A stretch of 17,931 nt of DNA from Stephanodiscus triporus. Taxonomy: Eukaryota > Bacillariophyta > Thalassiosirophyceae > Thalassiosirales > Thalassiosiraceae. The notes below the pieces were generated by a model that had not been told where the DNA came from, searched no databases, and saw only the letters and a list, made by a program, of their open reading frames with translations. The position numbers and the translations under genes were made by a program. Shown here one piece after another: positions 1 through 8,500 of this stretch (position 1 is the first letter of the stretch; each line of letters starts with the position of its first letter). The DNA is taken from the NCBI GenBank assembly GCA_036939755.1, contig JALLAZ010000421.1, positions 1 to 17,931 on the forward strand, in the 5' to 3' direction.

Positions 1-278
1 GTATTTTACCTGGTAAAAATGATGAGTGTGTGTCCAAAACCAAATTTTAGCGATAAGCGTGGCACTGTGGCTACACTTGACTACAAGCAAGTATAGGACG
101 GCAGTGCAAATAGAGGTGAAAAATCTGCCTGGGAATACTCACCTGAGATTTTCCCCGTCACAACGGCTGCCTGAGATTTTGGCCGGAAAATAGAACCACT
201 GAGTAATATGCAGTGACATTTTACCTATTTTCCCTAAAACTATATCTACCATAAAATTATGATGACGATAACCATGCT
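1..278. other. Intergenic, 3' flank of the pseudouridine synthase gene
   Basis: No supported gene. On the minus strand an ATG at 219 opens 25 codons that end exactly at a consensus 5' splice site (CTCAG|GTGAGT, exon end at 143). It could be the first exon of a gene leaving the window on the left, but no protein family is recognisable. The phrase CCTGAGATTTT occurs twice (near 142 and 170), each time followed by C/G-rich sequence. Nothing else stands out. Confidence 0.4.
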
Positions 279-1686
279 CTAAAATTGGAATTCACCGTGC
301 TCTACATCAACCAGGAACAGTCCCTGTGCAGGTGCCATCCCAGAGGCACAGCTTCGATCCCTTTTATCCAAAATCTCCTTCACGTCATTTGGTTTGAGTT
401 TCCCTCTGCCAACATCCACCAAACATGCGACCATATTTCTGACTTGGTGATATAAAAAGCTCTTACCCGTGATGACAATGGTGACGAGATGGAGTGATTC
501 GTGAGTATGCAGTGAAGGCAAGATGCCCACCTTGTCTTCGAGCTTTCTTCTCCAGACTGCACTAAGTACTCCTCCGGCGCCATTCCCGTGATACTTCTCT
601 TCCAACACGCATACATCCTCCAACGTTACGATGGGACTCGATCTTTGACAACCTTTACCCCTAAAACTTGTGAAATCATGCGTTCCCACAAAATGTTGAC
701 CCGCCTGGTTCATGGCATCAATATCAAGACCCTTCACATTATTTTCGGTTTGCCTAGTATGTTTTTCATGGATGCGCCAAACTCGGTCATGCTCAAATGG
801 CTGAGAATAATAGCAAGCACTTGAGTGACGAATGATGTTTGTATCAAGCTGTTGCTCATCTAGCTCATTCTCGTAGCGAGAATTAGAAATGTCGTAGGAG
901 TGCAATATACGGTATGCATATGTTCGTCTAGTAGCTGTAAATCTTACATCCCAGGGAAAATTCTTTGAATTGGTAATCGCATCTTCGGGGACATCTGGGT
1001 CATAGTTTTGATTGGGTATTGACGTAGCGGGTGCTACGGCCGAGGATAGAATGAGAATATTGTTGTTTAGGGTGAGATTATGAACATGGGGCCCATCTGC
1101 ACTGTTTAGTGACTGCTGAAGTCTTTGTCTTTTTGTCAAACCAATCTGTGAGACATCTCTGTTGCTTGCATTAATGTTGTTTTCGATATCATTTGAAGCA
1201 GCTCGATAACTTGAAAGACGAGTAAGATAGAAATTTAGCCCGTTGACGAGACTCTTAGGGCACCATGCCGACCCGATTTGATCTGCCTCAGTTTCGCTAT
1301 TGCTGTAAGATCGAGGTCGAATGTCGACTTGGAATGTGTTACGCCAAGCATGGACACCTCGATCCGTGCGAGAACTGAAAAAAAATCGAAGGGTTCAGTA
1401 GGTACAAATACGAGCCACCAGCACCTATCACAAAGTCGTCTTACCTAACTTGTATGTTGGAATAATTGCCAAATCCCACCAACCGGTCGAGAGCCCTCCT
1501 AATTCGACCTTCCACCGATTCAACCCCTCGTAGGTCCGCTTGGGCGGTCTGATTTTTATACACGATGCAGTTCTCTCCCCTTGGGCCTTGATAGGTAAAT
1601 CCTAGGCAGTTGCCACCATGATATTGAACGGCAAAGGCATAGCGGGTGAATGAGCGTGCCGAAACAATAGGATATGGGTGCCCCAT
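279..1686 (-). CDS. truA: tRNA pseudouridine synthase, TruA family
   Basis: The enzyme converts specific uridines of tRNA to pseudouridine. Two exons, 1686-1445 and 1374-279, are joined across a 70-nt GT-AG intron and give 445 aa ending in TAG. The splice completes the catalytic motif S-S-R-T-D-R-G-V-H-A, with the nucleophile at Asp85. Other family marks are RYAFAVQYHGG near the N-terminus, RRTYAYRI before the central domain, VGTHDFTSFRGKGC, and FLYHQVRNMVACLVDVGRG near the C-terminus. A low-complexity, Asn/Ser-rich insertion of about 60 residues separates the NGLN segment from the RRTYAYRI strand, which is longer than in bacterial TruA. The start is the first ATG after an in-frame stop at 1761-1759; an upstream TTG at 1695 is unlikely. 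No targeting peptide is evident, so the compartment is unknown. It could be a PUS1/PUS3-like or an organellar TruA-like enzyme; sequence alone does not decide. Confidence 0.9.
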
Positions 1687-1737
1687 ATTTTCCAACAGCG
1701 GTCTTAAGGGTTTTATGAAAGCGCCGTGAGTTGGAAT

Positions 1738-1760
1738 AGTTCCCGCGCAAAACCTGTGTC
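1738..1760 (-). promoter_or_regulatory. E2F-like motif upstream of the pseudouridine synthase gene
   Basis: Read on the minus strand this contains TTTTGCGCGGGAACT, close to the E2F/DP consensus TTTSSCGC, and lies about 50 nt upstream of the ATG. The same motif in nearly the same 22-bp context lies at 5021-5042 upstream of the transposase gene, in the same orientation. The E2F consensus is established for plants and animals. Function here is inference. Confidence 0.35.
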
Positions 1761-1789
1761 ACCCGCCTGCCCGCCCTGCGTACGTACTA

Positions 1790-1821
1790 TTTTTTGGTAC
1801 AGTCGTGCTACAATAAGGAAC
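1790..1821 (+). repeat. Left terminal inverted repeat of the Tigger-like element
   Basis: TTTTTTGGTAC at 1790-1800 is followed directly by AGTCGTGCTACAATAAGGAAC. It matches the reverse complement of 5088-5146, except that the right end has 24 extra bases after GTAC and two further bases in the CTACAGTATAAGG part. Confidence 0.75.
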
Positions 1822-1844
1822 ACCCTGTGTGGTGCCATGGGCAT

Positions 1845-1876
1845 GTTCCTTCTACTGTAGTGTTCCTTTTACTGTA
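1845..1876 (+). repeat. Left subterminal 15-bp motif array (two direct copies)
   Basis: GTTCCTTCTACTGTA (1845-1859) and GTTCCTTTTACTGTA (1862-1876) fit GTTCCTTNNNCTGTA. A third, inverted and slightly shortened copy overlaps the terminal repeat (1809-1821). The same motif occurs three times at the right end (5056-5103). These are candidates for transposase-binding sites. Confidence 0.6.
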
Positions 1877-2157
1877 CAGATTAGAGTGCTACAATACATA
1901 CATATGTACGTCCTACTGTACATAGTAGGTAATTTACGTAGTATGTACCCCTGCCTGATTTTCTGTTTCGTCTCAGTTGAAAATATTTTGTGTGTGTCAA
2001 AGTACTTGTAACGCTGATTCCTATGTAACTAGAATTGGCGGTCCTGAGTAAATTTTGCCTCCGACAAAATTGAGTAGATAGGTGGGTTCGGTGGTGGGTC
2101 CGCCACTGAGCGATCAGCGGAATGTCCGCTATAACTACAGCCAGCCACTACCATATA
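1877..2157. other. Transposon 3' non-coding segment
   Basis: An AT-rich stretch between the subterminal repeats and the transposase stop codon. It holds two short perfect inverted repeats: AATTTTG/CAAAATT (2051-2071, 7-nt loop) and AGCGGA/TCCGCT (2116-2130, 3-nt loop). No coding evidence. Confidence 0.5.
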
Positions 2158-4653
2158 TTATGTTGTACGCACCGACCCATCATCCCCCCTTGGCCCACCA
2201 CGACCTCTCCTTACAAAAGAATCCATAAATGATTGTCTTGGAGTCTTATTAGCCCTCGCTCTTCTTTTATTTTCCATCCTTTGATGTGTTTCACGAAGGC
2301 GATTGCATGCATCATTGATATCTTCTGCTGTTTTTCCATAATCTTGTGTGAATTGACTAACTTGCACTGAGATCGACTTAAGCTGGGAACATACATCTGC
2401 CACCTCATCATATGTTGGTATGACCCTTTCGACTTCTACGGCTGATTCGTTTTTGTCGTCACTCCCCTCATCAGCATCCTTGAGCAACACATTTACATCC
2501 ATCAATTTATGCACTTCATCTGCTAATTCATTAATACAAGCCTCGTTCTCTTCCATTGAGATCCAACCCTCAACCATAGCAGTGATTTTGTCCTCATCTC
2601 CCCCGGTTTCCTTCATTGTCTCAACTATTTCCTTTACAACGGCAGCCAAGTCATCTTCGTCTTTGCCAGAATTTAATTGATTTACAACATCACCATCAGC
2701 AATGAACTTCTGTGCGAACCTAAAAATTTGCATCGCATCACCAAGACCTTCTTCATCGGCGTTGTCTTCACTATCTTCAGATTCAATATCACCAACCTCA
2801 ACCAGCATATCATTCATCGATGTGATATCCTCATCCGCTGTAGTATTACCTACCTGCTCCTGTTGTTTGAACGAAACTAATGTTGACTTTTCCCAACAGT
2901 TTCTAACTTTTGCTGCTGGGATATCATTCCACACAATGAAAAGTATGTCCATGACATCCTTCACATGAGGAGTACACCCCTCGTTCAATCCCATTGTCCC
3001 TGACTTCATCTTTGCTCGTTTCGCGGCTTCACGAAGTGATTCCCTCTCTTCAAATATTTCGAACAGATTACTCAGAAGACGATACCGATAATTCTTCTTC
3101 ACCATTGCAATCACACCCGAATCCATAGGCTGGTACATAATTGTCACATTTGGAGGAAGGAATACAACATTCACCTGATTGTGTGGATCTTTCAGCTCGG
3201 CTCCATGAGGGCCACAGTTATCCATTATCAATAGCACCTTGTCCGCAGTCTGCGACCGGATATGATTGAGAAAAAATTCCCACCACTTCTGAAAAACTTT
3301 GGAATCCGACCATGCCTTTGCCTGATTGAAATATTTCAGGCGAGGTGGCCCCATATCGAAACATCTTGGTCGCTTAGATTTTCCTATCAAGCAGAGTGGT
3401 ACCTTGTCAGTACCAGTTGCATTGGTTGCAACGTACAAGGTGACGCGGTCCTTTGCTTTCATCATCTTGATTCCTCTTGCTTGCTTACAATCTTTCTCTT
3501 TGATGTAACTACGGTTGGGAAGAACCTTAAAGAATAGCCCTGTCTCGTCCATGTTGTACACATTGTTCAAATCGTACTTCTTTACTTCTTCTCGTAACTT
3601 AGTTATATCATCTGCCACTAATTCCACTTCAACTGAGCCGGCCTCCCCATGAAGGGCTTTGGAACGCCATCCAGCTTGACGTGCCACTTTTCCAGCCCAC
3701 TGGATGCTAGCTTGGAATTTTGTAAGCGCTTCAACCTCGACATCAGTCAAAAAAGGAGATGCAGCATGGTTGGATAATAATTGATCTCTCAACAATCCGG
3801 CTTTGGCAGCAAGCACGCCCTCTGATTTGCAAAGGCAAAGAAGTCGATGGATTAGATAATATGTAATATGTAAAGCAAAGTGGTATTTGAATCAGAAACA
3901 AAGGAACTCACGAGTAAGAGGAACACGCAGAGACTTGGGCATCGTATCATTCAAGTTGTAGAACGTATGTATCCCATCCTTTACACGCTTCAATCCATCA
4001 ACATGTAACTGCCTTTTCATTTTTCCATGATAATCATCATCAATCTGTCTCTTCATGTTGTCCTTTTCTTTCTTCCATCGGTGCAAACAAGTCCTTGCTA
4101 TGCCTTCCCTCTTAAGAACCTCTTTCTGGGAAGATCTCTTCGACTCGATCTCTTCCAATAATTCAAGTTTTCTTTTAAGGGAAAGGCTCTTTCTTTTCCC
4201 CTTCTTTGACTTCTTTGTTGTTCTCTTTGTCGACGTCTGCGTTGCAATTGCGGCCCTCTTACGATCACCATTGACCGCTACATCCACCGCCCTTATTTTC
4301 CCTCCACCACTTCCGTCATCATCGCTGTATTGTGTGGTGGCGGCGTCGTCATCGTTGTCGTCGTAGTCATCATCATCCATAATGTCAGTTACATTTGCCC
4401 CAGCAACAGCGGCATTACTATATGACTCGTAGCATTGAAGACAAATTGTATTCGAGGATGGAAAGTGTTGATTGTTCTCCTCTACGCGCTTCTTGTTTAA
4501 AAGATGAATGACTTCATCCAACTCATGGGCACAACCAAGTCCTGCGCTGTGTGTAGCGCCCTTGCAGATAGCGCATATGTGCCTCCCAGTGAGTGGTAGA
4601 GGCAGGTCACGTGCTTTGCAAAGTTCCTTCGCGGCGCAAGAATCGGATTGCAT
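2158..4653 (-). CDS. Tigger/pogo-like transposase with CENP-B-type HTH and DDE_1 domain
   Basis: Two exons, 4653-3912 and 3821-2158, flank a 90-nt GT-AG intron and give 801 aa. Domains in order: a Cys-rich N-terminus with C27-x2-C30, C41-x-H43 and C71-x2-C74, possibly zinc-binding; an acidic Asp-rich stretch (90-113); a basic region (131-162); a helix-turn-helix (about 155-200) with the R-x2-L-x2-W-type ending CLHRWKKEKD; a second CENP-B-like DNA-binding part with WRSKALHGEAGSV (about 299-311); and a DDE_1 catalytic core. Catalytic acids are visible at D339 (MDET), D448 (MDNCGPH) and D481 (QPMDSG), so the triad is complete. The tail is acidic and then basic (RRGRGGPRG), with a likely coiled coil. 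The splice restores the T-Q-G-V-L-A-A-K-A frame. The gene lies inside matched inverted ends, which supports autonomous transposition by cut-and-paste. The N-terminal Cys cluster is not usual for Tigger proteins as I know them. Confidence 0.88.
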
Positions 4654-4693
4654 CGTTATCGCGATGATAGTATTTTTTTGCCCTGATCAGACC

Positions 4694-4945
4694 CGAAAGG
4701 GGCGTCAACTCCGGGCGTTGGGCAGCGGCCAGGGAGGGTGTCGGATCTGGTGGGCGGCGGCGGGGGCGCGTCAAGGGTGGTGTTTGGGATCGGACGCTGT
4801 GCTGGATGTGGCAATGGGGGGGGAGTGGCACCGAGGGGCTCGATGGTCGATGGGGGCGAGAGGGAGCGACTGCGCGAAGGGCGTCGACTCCGGACGATGG
4901 GCGGCGGCGTGGGAGGGCGTCGAGTTAGGCCGAGATGGGCGGGGC
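4694..4945. repeat. GC-rich imperfect direct repeat in the transposase 5' region
   Basis: Two stretches of about 70 bp, 4694-4766 and 4877-4944, are similar. Shared blocks include GCGTC-ACTCCGG, TGGGC-GCGGC, GGGAGGG-GTCG and TGGGCGG-GGCGG. The whole segment is strikingly G-rich on the plus strand compared with the AT-rich flanks. Open frames across it are Pro- or Gly-rich low complexity and are not convincing genes. It may be a GC-rich leader or promoter of the transposase. Confidence 0.5.
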
Positions 4946-5020
4946 GGAAATATTTATTGTGAGAGAGTTTTGGTTCTTTGGTCAATGTTTGATGTACTCT
5001 ACGTATGTACGTAACTTGAC

Positions 5021-5042
5021 AGTTCCCGCCAAAACCAGTGTC
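5021..5042 (-). promoter_or_regulatory. E2F-like motif upstream of the transposase gene
   Basis: Minus-strand TTTTGGCGGGAACT closely fits the E2F consensus (TTTGGCGG). The 22-bp context matches 1738-1760 with one mismatch and one gap. It lies about 370 nt upstream of the transposase ATG. Its role in transcription is inferred. Confidence 0.35.
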
Positions 5043-5055
5043 CTGCCGAACGGAT

Positions 5056-5103
5056 GTTCCTTTATCTGTAGTGTTCCTTAAGCTGTAGGTTCCTTATACT
5101 GTA
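5056..5103 (+). repeat. Right subterminal 15-bp motif array (three direct copies)
   Basis: GTTCCTTTATCTGTA (5056-5070), GTTCCTTAAGCTGTA (5073-5087) and GTTCCTTATACTGTA (5089-5103) are spaced 16-17 bp apart. They point the same way as the left array rather than mirroring it, while the outermost copies on each side form part of the inverted terminal repeat. Confidence 0.6.
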
Positions 5104-5146
5104 GCATGACTGTACGATAAATCGTACGATAAATCGTACCAAAAAA
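5088..5146 (-). repeat. Right terminal inverted repeat with internal 12-bp duplication
   Basis: The reverse complement begins TTTTTTGGTAC, then carries two tandem copies of GATTTATCGTAC that are absent from the left end, then AGTCATGCTACAGTATAAGGAACC. The duplication (5112-5135) makes the two ends of the element unequal. Confidence 0.7.
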
Positions 5147-5209
5147 TTCCCCTGACAGAACCGGCCTAAGCGTGAATGGAGGCCGCTCTGCCATTCACTG
5201 CATAGGTTA
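5147..5209. other. Spacer between two mobile elements
   Basis: A short spacer between the Tigger-like element and the MITE. It holds an inverted repeat GTGAATGG (5172-5179) / CCATTCAC (5191-5198) with an 11-nt loop. The last three bases, TTA at 5207-5209, are the left target duplication of the MITE. Confidence 0.5.
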
Positions 5210-5394
5210 GAGTGTTTTTACCAAGGGCAAGCGCTAGCGCCCGCCCTTTGAAGGGCGGGCGGGGTCTGGCCCTCCCTCCCGACAAGTGACAATATGATAC
5301 CATGTAAATATTGTGCAAGCAAAATTTGCACTTGCAAATTGCCACCAACCCTAAAATGCGCCCAAGTCCGCACCCACCCTTGGTAGAAACACTC
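5210..5394. mobile_element. MITE, PIF/Harbinger-like, 185 bp
   Basis: Terminal inverted repeats GAGTGTTTTTACCAAGGG (5210-5227) and, on the other strand, GAGTGTTTCTACCAAGGG (5394-5377) match at 17 of 18 positions. TTA flanks both ends (5207-5209 and 5395-5397), the 3-bp TWA duplication typical of PIF/Harbinger. No coding capacity, so non-autonomous. Inside is a perfect hairpin (5239-5260). It sits about 170 bp upstream of the large gene's start codon and may affect that promoter. Confidence 0.75.
5239..5260. repeat. Perfect GC-rich hairpin inside the MITE
   Basis: Stem GCCCGCCCTT (5239-5248) pairs with AAGGGCGGGC (5251-5260) across a 2-nt loop. The palindrome GCGCTAGCGC (5231-5240) abuts and overlaps its left side by two bases. 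Confidence 0.7.
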
Positions 5395-5397
5395 TTA

Positions 5398-5565
5398 ATC
5401 TGTATCCAAAACGATTAGAGTTGTTCGTGATCTTCTTTCACGAGTGTGTGTGCCTTTCACGAGTGTGGTTCGCAATCGGCAGCCGGGGCGGGTCGTTCGG
5501 TTTGATGAAAAGCAATGGTGCATTAAACCCAGGAAATCCTCCTTGGTTACAAAAATCCACTAACC
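5398..5565 (+). promoter_or_regulatory. Presumed promoter and 5' UTR of the large secreted-protein gene
   Basis: A non-coding stretch directly upstream of the ATG. The 14-mer CTTTCACGAGTGTG occurs twice (5435-5448 and 5454-5467), 19 bp apart. The first copy also lies in a small inverted repeat, CGTGA-TCTTCT-TTCACG. No TATA box is obvious. The start context AACCATGA at 5566 is favourable. Confidence 0.4.
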
Positions 5566-8500
5566 ATGATCATCTCGAAGATTAGCTGCTGCGCTCTCGC
5601 TCTCCTTCATCTCGCTTCGGCGGCATCCCTCCTCGACCACAGTGGCATCGACCACGGTGGCATCGGTGGCGGTGGCGGTGGCGGTGGCGGTGGAGACGAC
5701 CCTCAGCATCATCCTCGCGCCCTACAAACAACTACTAAACCAACTACTGCCCGTCCCACGACGCGTTCTCCAACTACACGAACACCAACCAATGTTCCAA
5801 CTACACGAACACCAACGACATTCAAGCCCACTAGGATCCCAACCAATGTTCCAACTACACGAACACCAACCAATGTTCCAACTACACGAACACCAACGAC
5901 ATCCAAGCCTACTGCGACTCCCAGCAATAAACCAACAACGTCGAAGCCTACCACTGTCGCACCGACAACGGGCACTCCAACCGATCAGCCCACGAGGAAA
6001 CCGACCAACTCTCCTGTTATGCCTTACGACAATCCAGTGATTTCCTGTCCTCCCCCGGGCGCAACCATGATCGTCATTACCGCCGGAGCGAAAACAATCG
6101 CTGTCGCTGCCGCCGACACCTTCTGCGGTGTATTCCTCCGCAAGGGATCCGAGTCCGGCGATCTCATCCCGCTCGCCAGGTCCTACCACGGCAAGGATTG
6201 GGAGCCCGCTCCCGGTCCGCTCGCCTGTCCTAAAGAGAACGTCAATGGTACGGCGGTTTTTTTGCCTGATCTCTCAGATCCCAATGACAGGTACGTCATC
6301 CTCGCGAAGGACGGATCCATGTCTGAACGGAAGCAGATCGCCAGGTTCTTGGAAATGACCACCTTTGGTCCGAAGAGGAGCGAGATCGATGCAATGGCCG
6401 CCGATGGAACGTGGGCGACCACTGGTGCTGCGAAGCGCGCTGCCTACATTCGCAGTCAGATCGATTCTCCCAAGACTAGCCACCGCGAATACTTTCGTAA
6501 GCGTGCCAACACCAAGTGGGATTCCACTGCCCAACCCGCGCGCTCGGATCATCCCTGCAGTCCGAACAGTAAATGGAGGAAGTACAGTTATATCCAACAA
6601 GATCGTTACAATACCCTTACCGAAGTCTTGATTCCGACTACTTTCGAAGTTGTGAAAGCGGAGGAAAACTTCACAACGACGATCTACGAGGCGGATAGTG
6701 CTGCCCAGGTATCGACACCTTCTGGCCTTGGCGGCTTATTCTGGACCCCTGGCGCCACTACCACCACATACACCGGATATTCAGGCCTTGGTTTCTATGA
6801 CATGGGTGGTACAAATGACTATGTTCAGTTTACTGTCAATGTTCCGTCCGATGGTCCACGCCCCATCTCCTTCCGCTTTTCTCAGGGCAGCAGTAGCTAC
6901 AATGGTAACAGGAAATTGCAGCTTCAAGTCAACGGCGCAATTGTTCGTAATTCTACCGACTTCTTCTACACTGGATCCTGGTCGTACTGGAAGTATTCAG
7001 AAATGGTCGATGTGAATTTGAATGCCGGTGATAATACTATCAAACTCCTTGTGGTCGATCAGCCTGGTGGACCGAACATCGATCATTTGCGCATAGGCAA
7101 ACCTCCTGCCATTGTTATGAAGAGTGAGTATCATTGACACGGATTTAGATTTCTTTCTTCTCGGATACACATAACACTTACCAATATACACTGCTGTTTT
7201 GAAACAATCATCAGGTAACGGTTGGGCACGTGCCATTGCCAGAAACGGACTCCACCTCCTTGATGCATGGCCTTTTACTTTTACTAACACGACTCAAGTA
7301 ACTTTCAAAACGTACAACCCTGATGCTCCCCAAGCGGGCCTGTTTCGTTATCCAAATGGACGACTTAAGGTTCTCATGCCGAATGGAATAGAAAATTACT
7401 TGGATATTGGAAATGTAAGACTAACGATTGCATATGTTTTTGCCTTTTTTATCCCCGTTGTCGTCTCATTGAATCTCTTCCATTCTCCAATACAACACAT
7501 AACATAGCCTACCATCAATTTTACTGGTTACGAGCAGTACTTGCCTCAGAACGTCTTCATGTTTGACGGCAGTGAGACTTGGGACGAAACTGCCTCTGAT
7601 TTGTTCAATTACCCAATGATGAGAGGACAAGAGCTACTCCTTCGCAATGGTTACAATGGGGCCATCTGTGATTTGGTCCCGCCCTTTGCCGAGGAATACC
7701 ATGCGCCCATATTTGGAAAATTGCCATCCGGGGAATGGTTACAGTGGACCTCGCAAATCCTGCTTGAAAACAACGGCCCATCAATTAATGATCCACCGGG
7801 TAATCGGACTGCCAAAGTTCTGGTTGATGGCGGAGGCGAGAACTTCGTTTCCACAGATGAGAAGCTCAAGTGCTCCAACGTCCAACGCTCGTTCATCAAC
7901 GAAGATACGTGCTTTTTGAGCACTTTGTCCACCGCCTGCTCTGCAACGAACCCTGTTGGCGAGGTGATGATGACCATGAATACTACCCTCGTCCTCGACC
8001 TTTTCAACCTTACTGGCAGGTATGTATATGCCATTATTGGCCTGGTAATGGAAAGTAGAACGGAGTCGCCATGCGCCAAGACAAGGTCTCGTTGGGTAGC
8101 TGAGCGTGGTGCAACTTGCACTGCACCCTCAGTGCTGGGAAGTCTTACGATCGCGACGTTGACGAACGCAATCAAAGCAAGCACTAATAAGAATGACTAT
8201 GTGACTGATGTTGACCGTAACAGTACCTCTTTGTGCAATGCGACTGATTGGGATCAAGATTCCGATCCGATCCACATTCAACTCCAAGTGGGTCCAGATT
8301 GCTATACTCATGTCCATCCCGATCACCTCAACGTATATGACTTTACGGGCTGGGTCACGAACCAGTAAGTTTCATGGGCATTACCTCTTTTGCAATTTAG
8401 TTGTTTCGTCGCCTCACATCATCTATTTTCCGTTCAGCCCGGGAGGTCCATACCACATTCAAAAATGGTCGCAGGGCTGGGACGGTCATCCCGGCTGGTA

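Larger units (their letters stand above)
1790..5146 (-). mobile_element. Tigger/pogo-like (Tc1/mariner superfamily) DNA transposon
   Basis: An element of about 3.36 kb with one intact transposase gene (2158-4653, minus) between inverted ends. Both ends start TTTTTTGGTAC and then, after an insertion on the right, share AGTCRTGCTACA and ATAAGGAAC. The left end is preceded by TA (1788-1789), as expected for TA-targeting elements. The right end is followed by TT, so the target duplication is imperfect or the outer base has mutated. The subterminal regions carry copies of a 15-bp motif, GTTCCTTNNNCTGTA. Intact reading frame, intron and termini suggest recent or continuing activity. The class follows from the CENP-B-type helix-turn-helix and DDE_1 domains of the protein. 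Confidence 0.8.

Noticed and set aside
1829..2011. 60-codon plus-strand frame in the left transposon arm
   Set aside because: Overlaps the subterminal repeats, with no recognisable domain; a chance frame.
4656..4985. Minus-strand Pro/Arg/Ser-rich open frame of 109 codons upstream of the transposase
   Set aside because: Its composition follows from the GC-rich repeat, it is not in frame with the transposase ATG, and no family is recognisable.
5770..5904. Regular repeats resembling a CRISPR array
   Set aside because: Units are contiguous without unique spacers, are coding, and the DNA is eukaryotic.
5709..6189. Minus-strand Val/Gly-rich and Cys/Trp-rich frames opposite the Thr/Pro stalk
   Set aside because: Mirror frames of the 27-bp tandem repeat; the plus-strand frame has a signal peptide and joins a long multi-exon gene.
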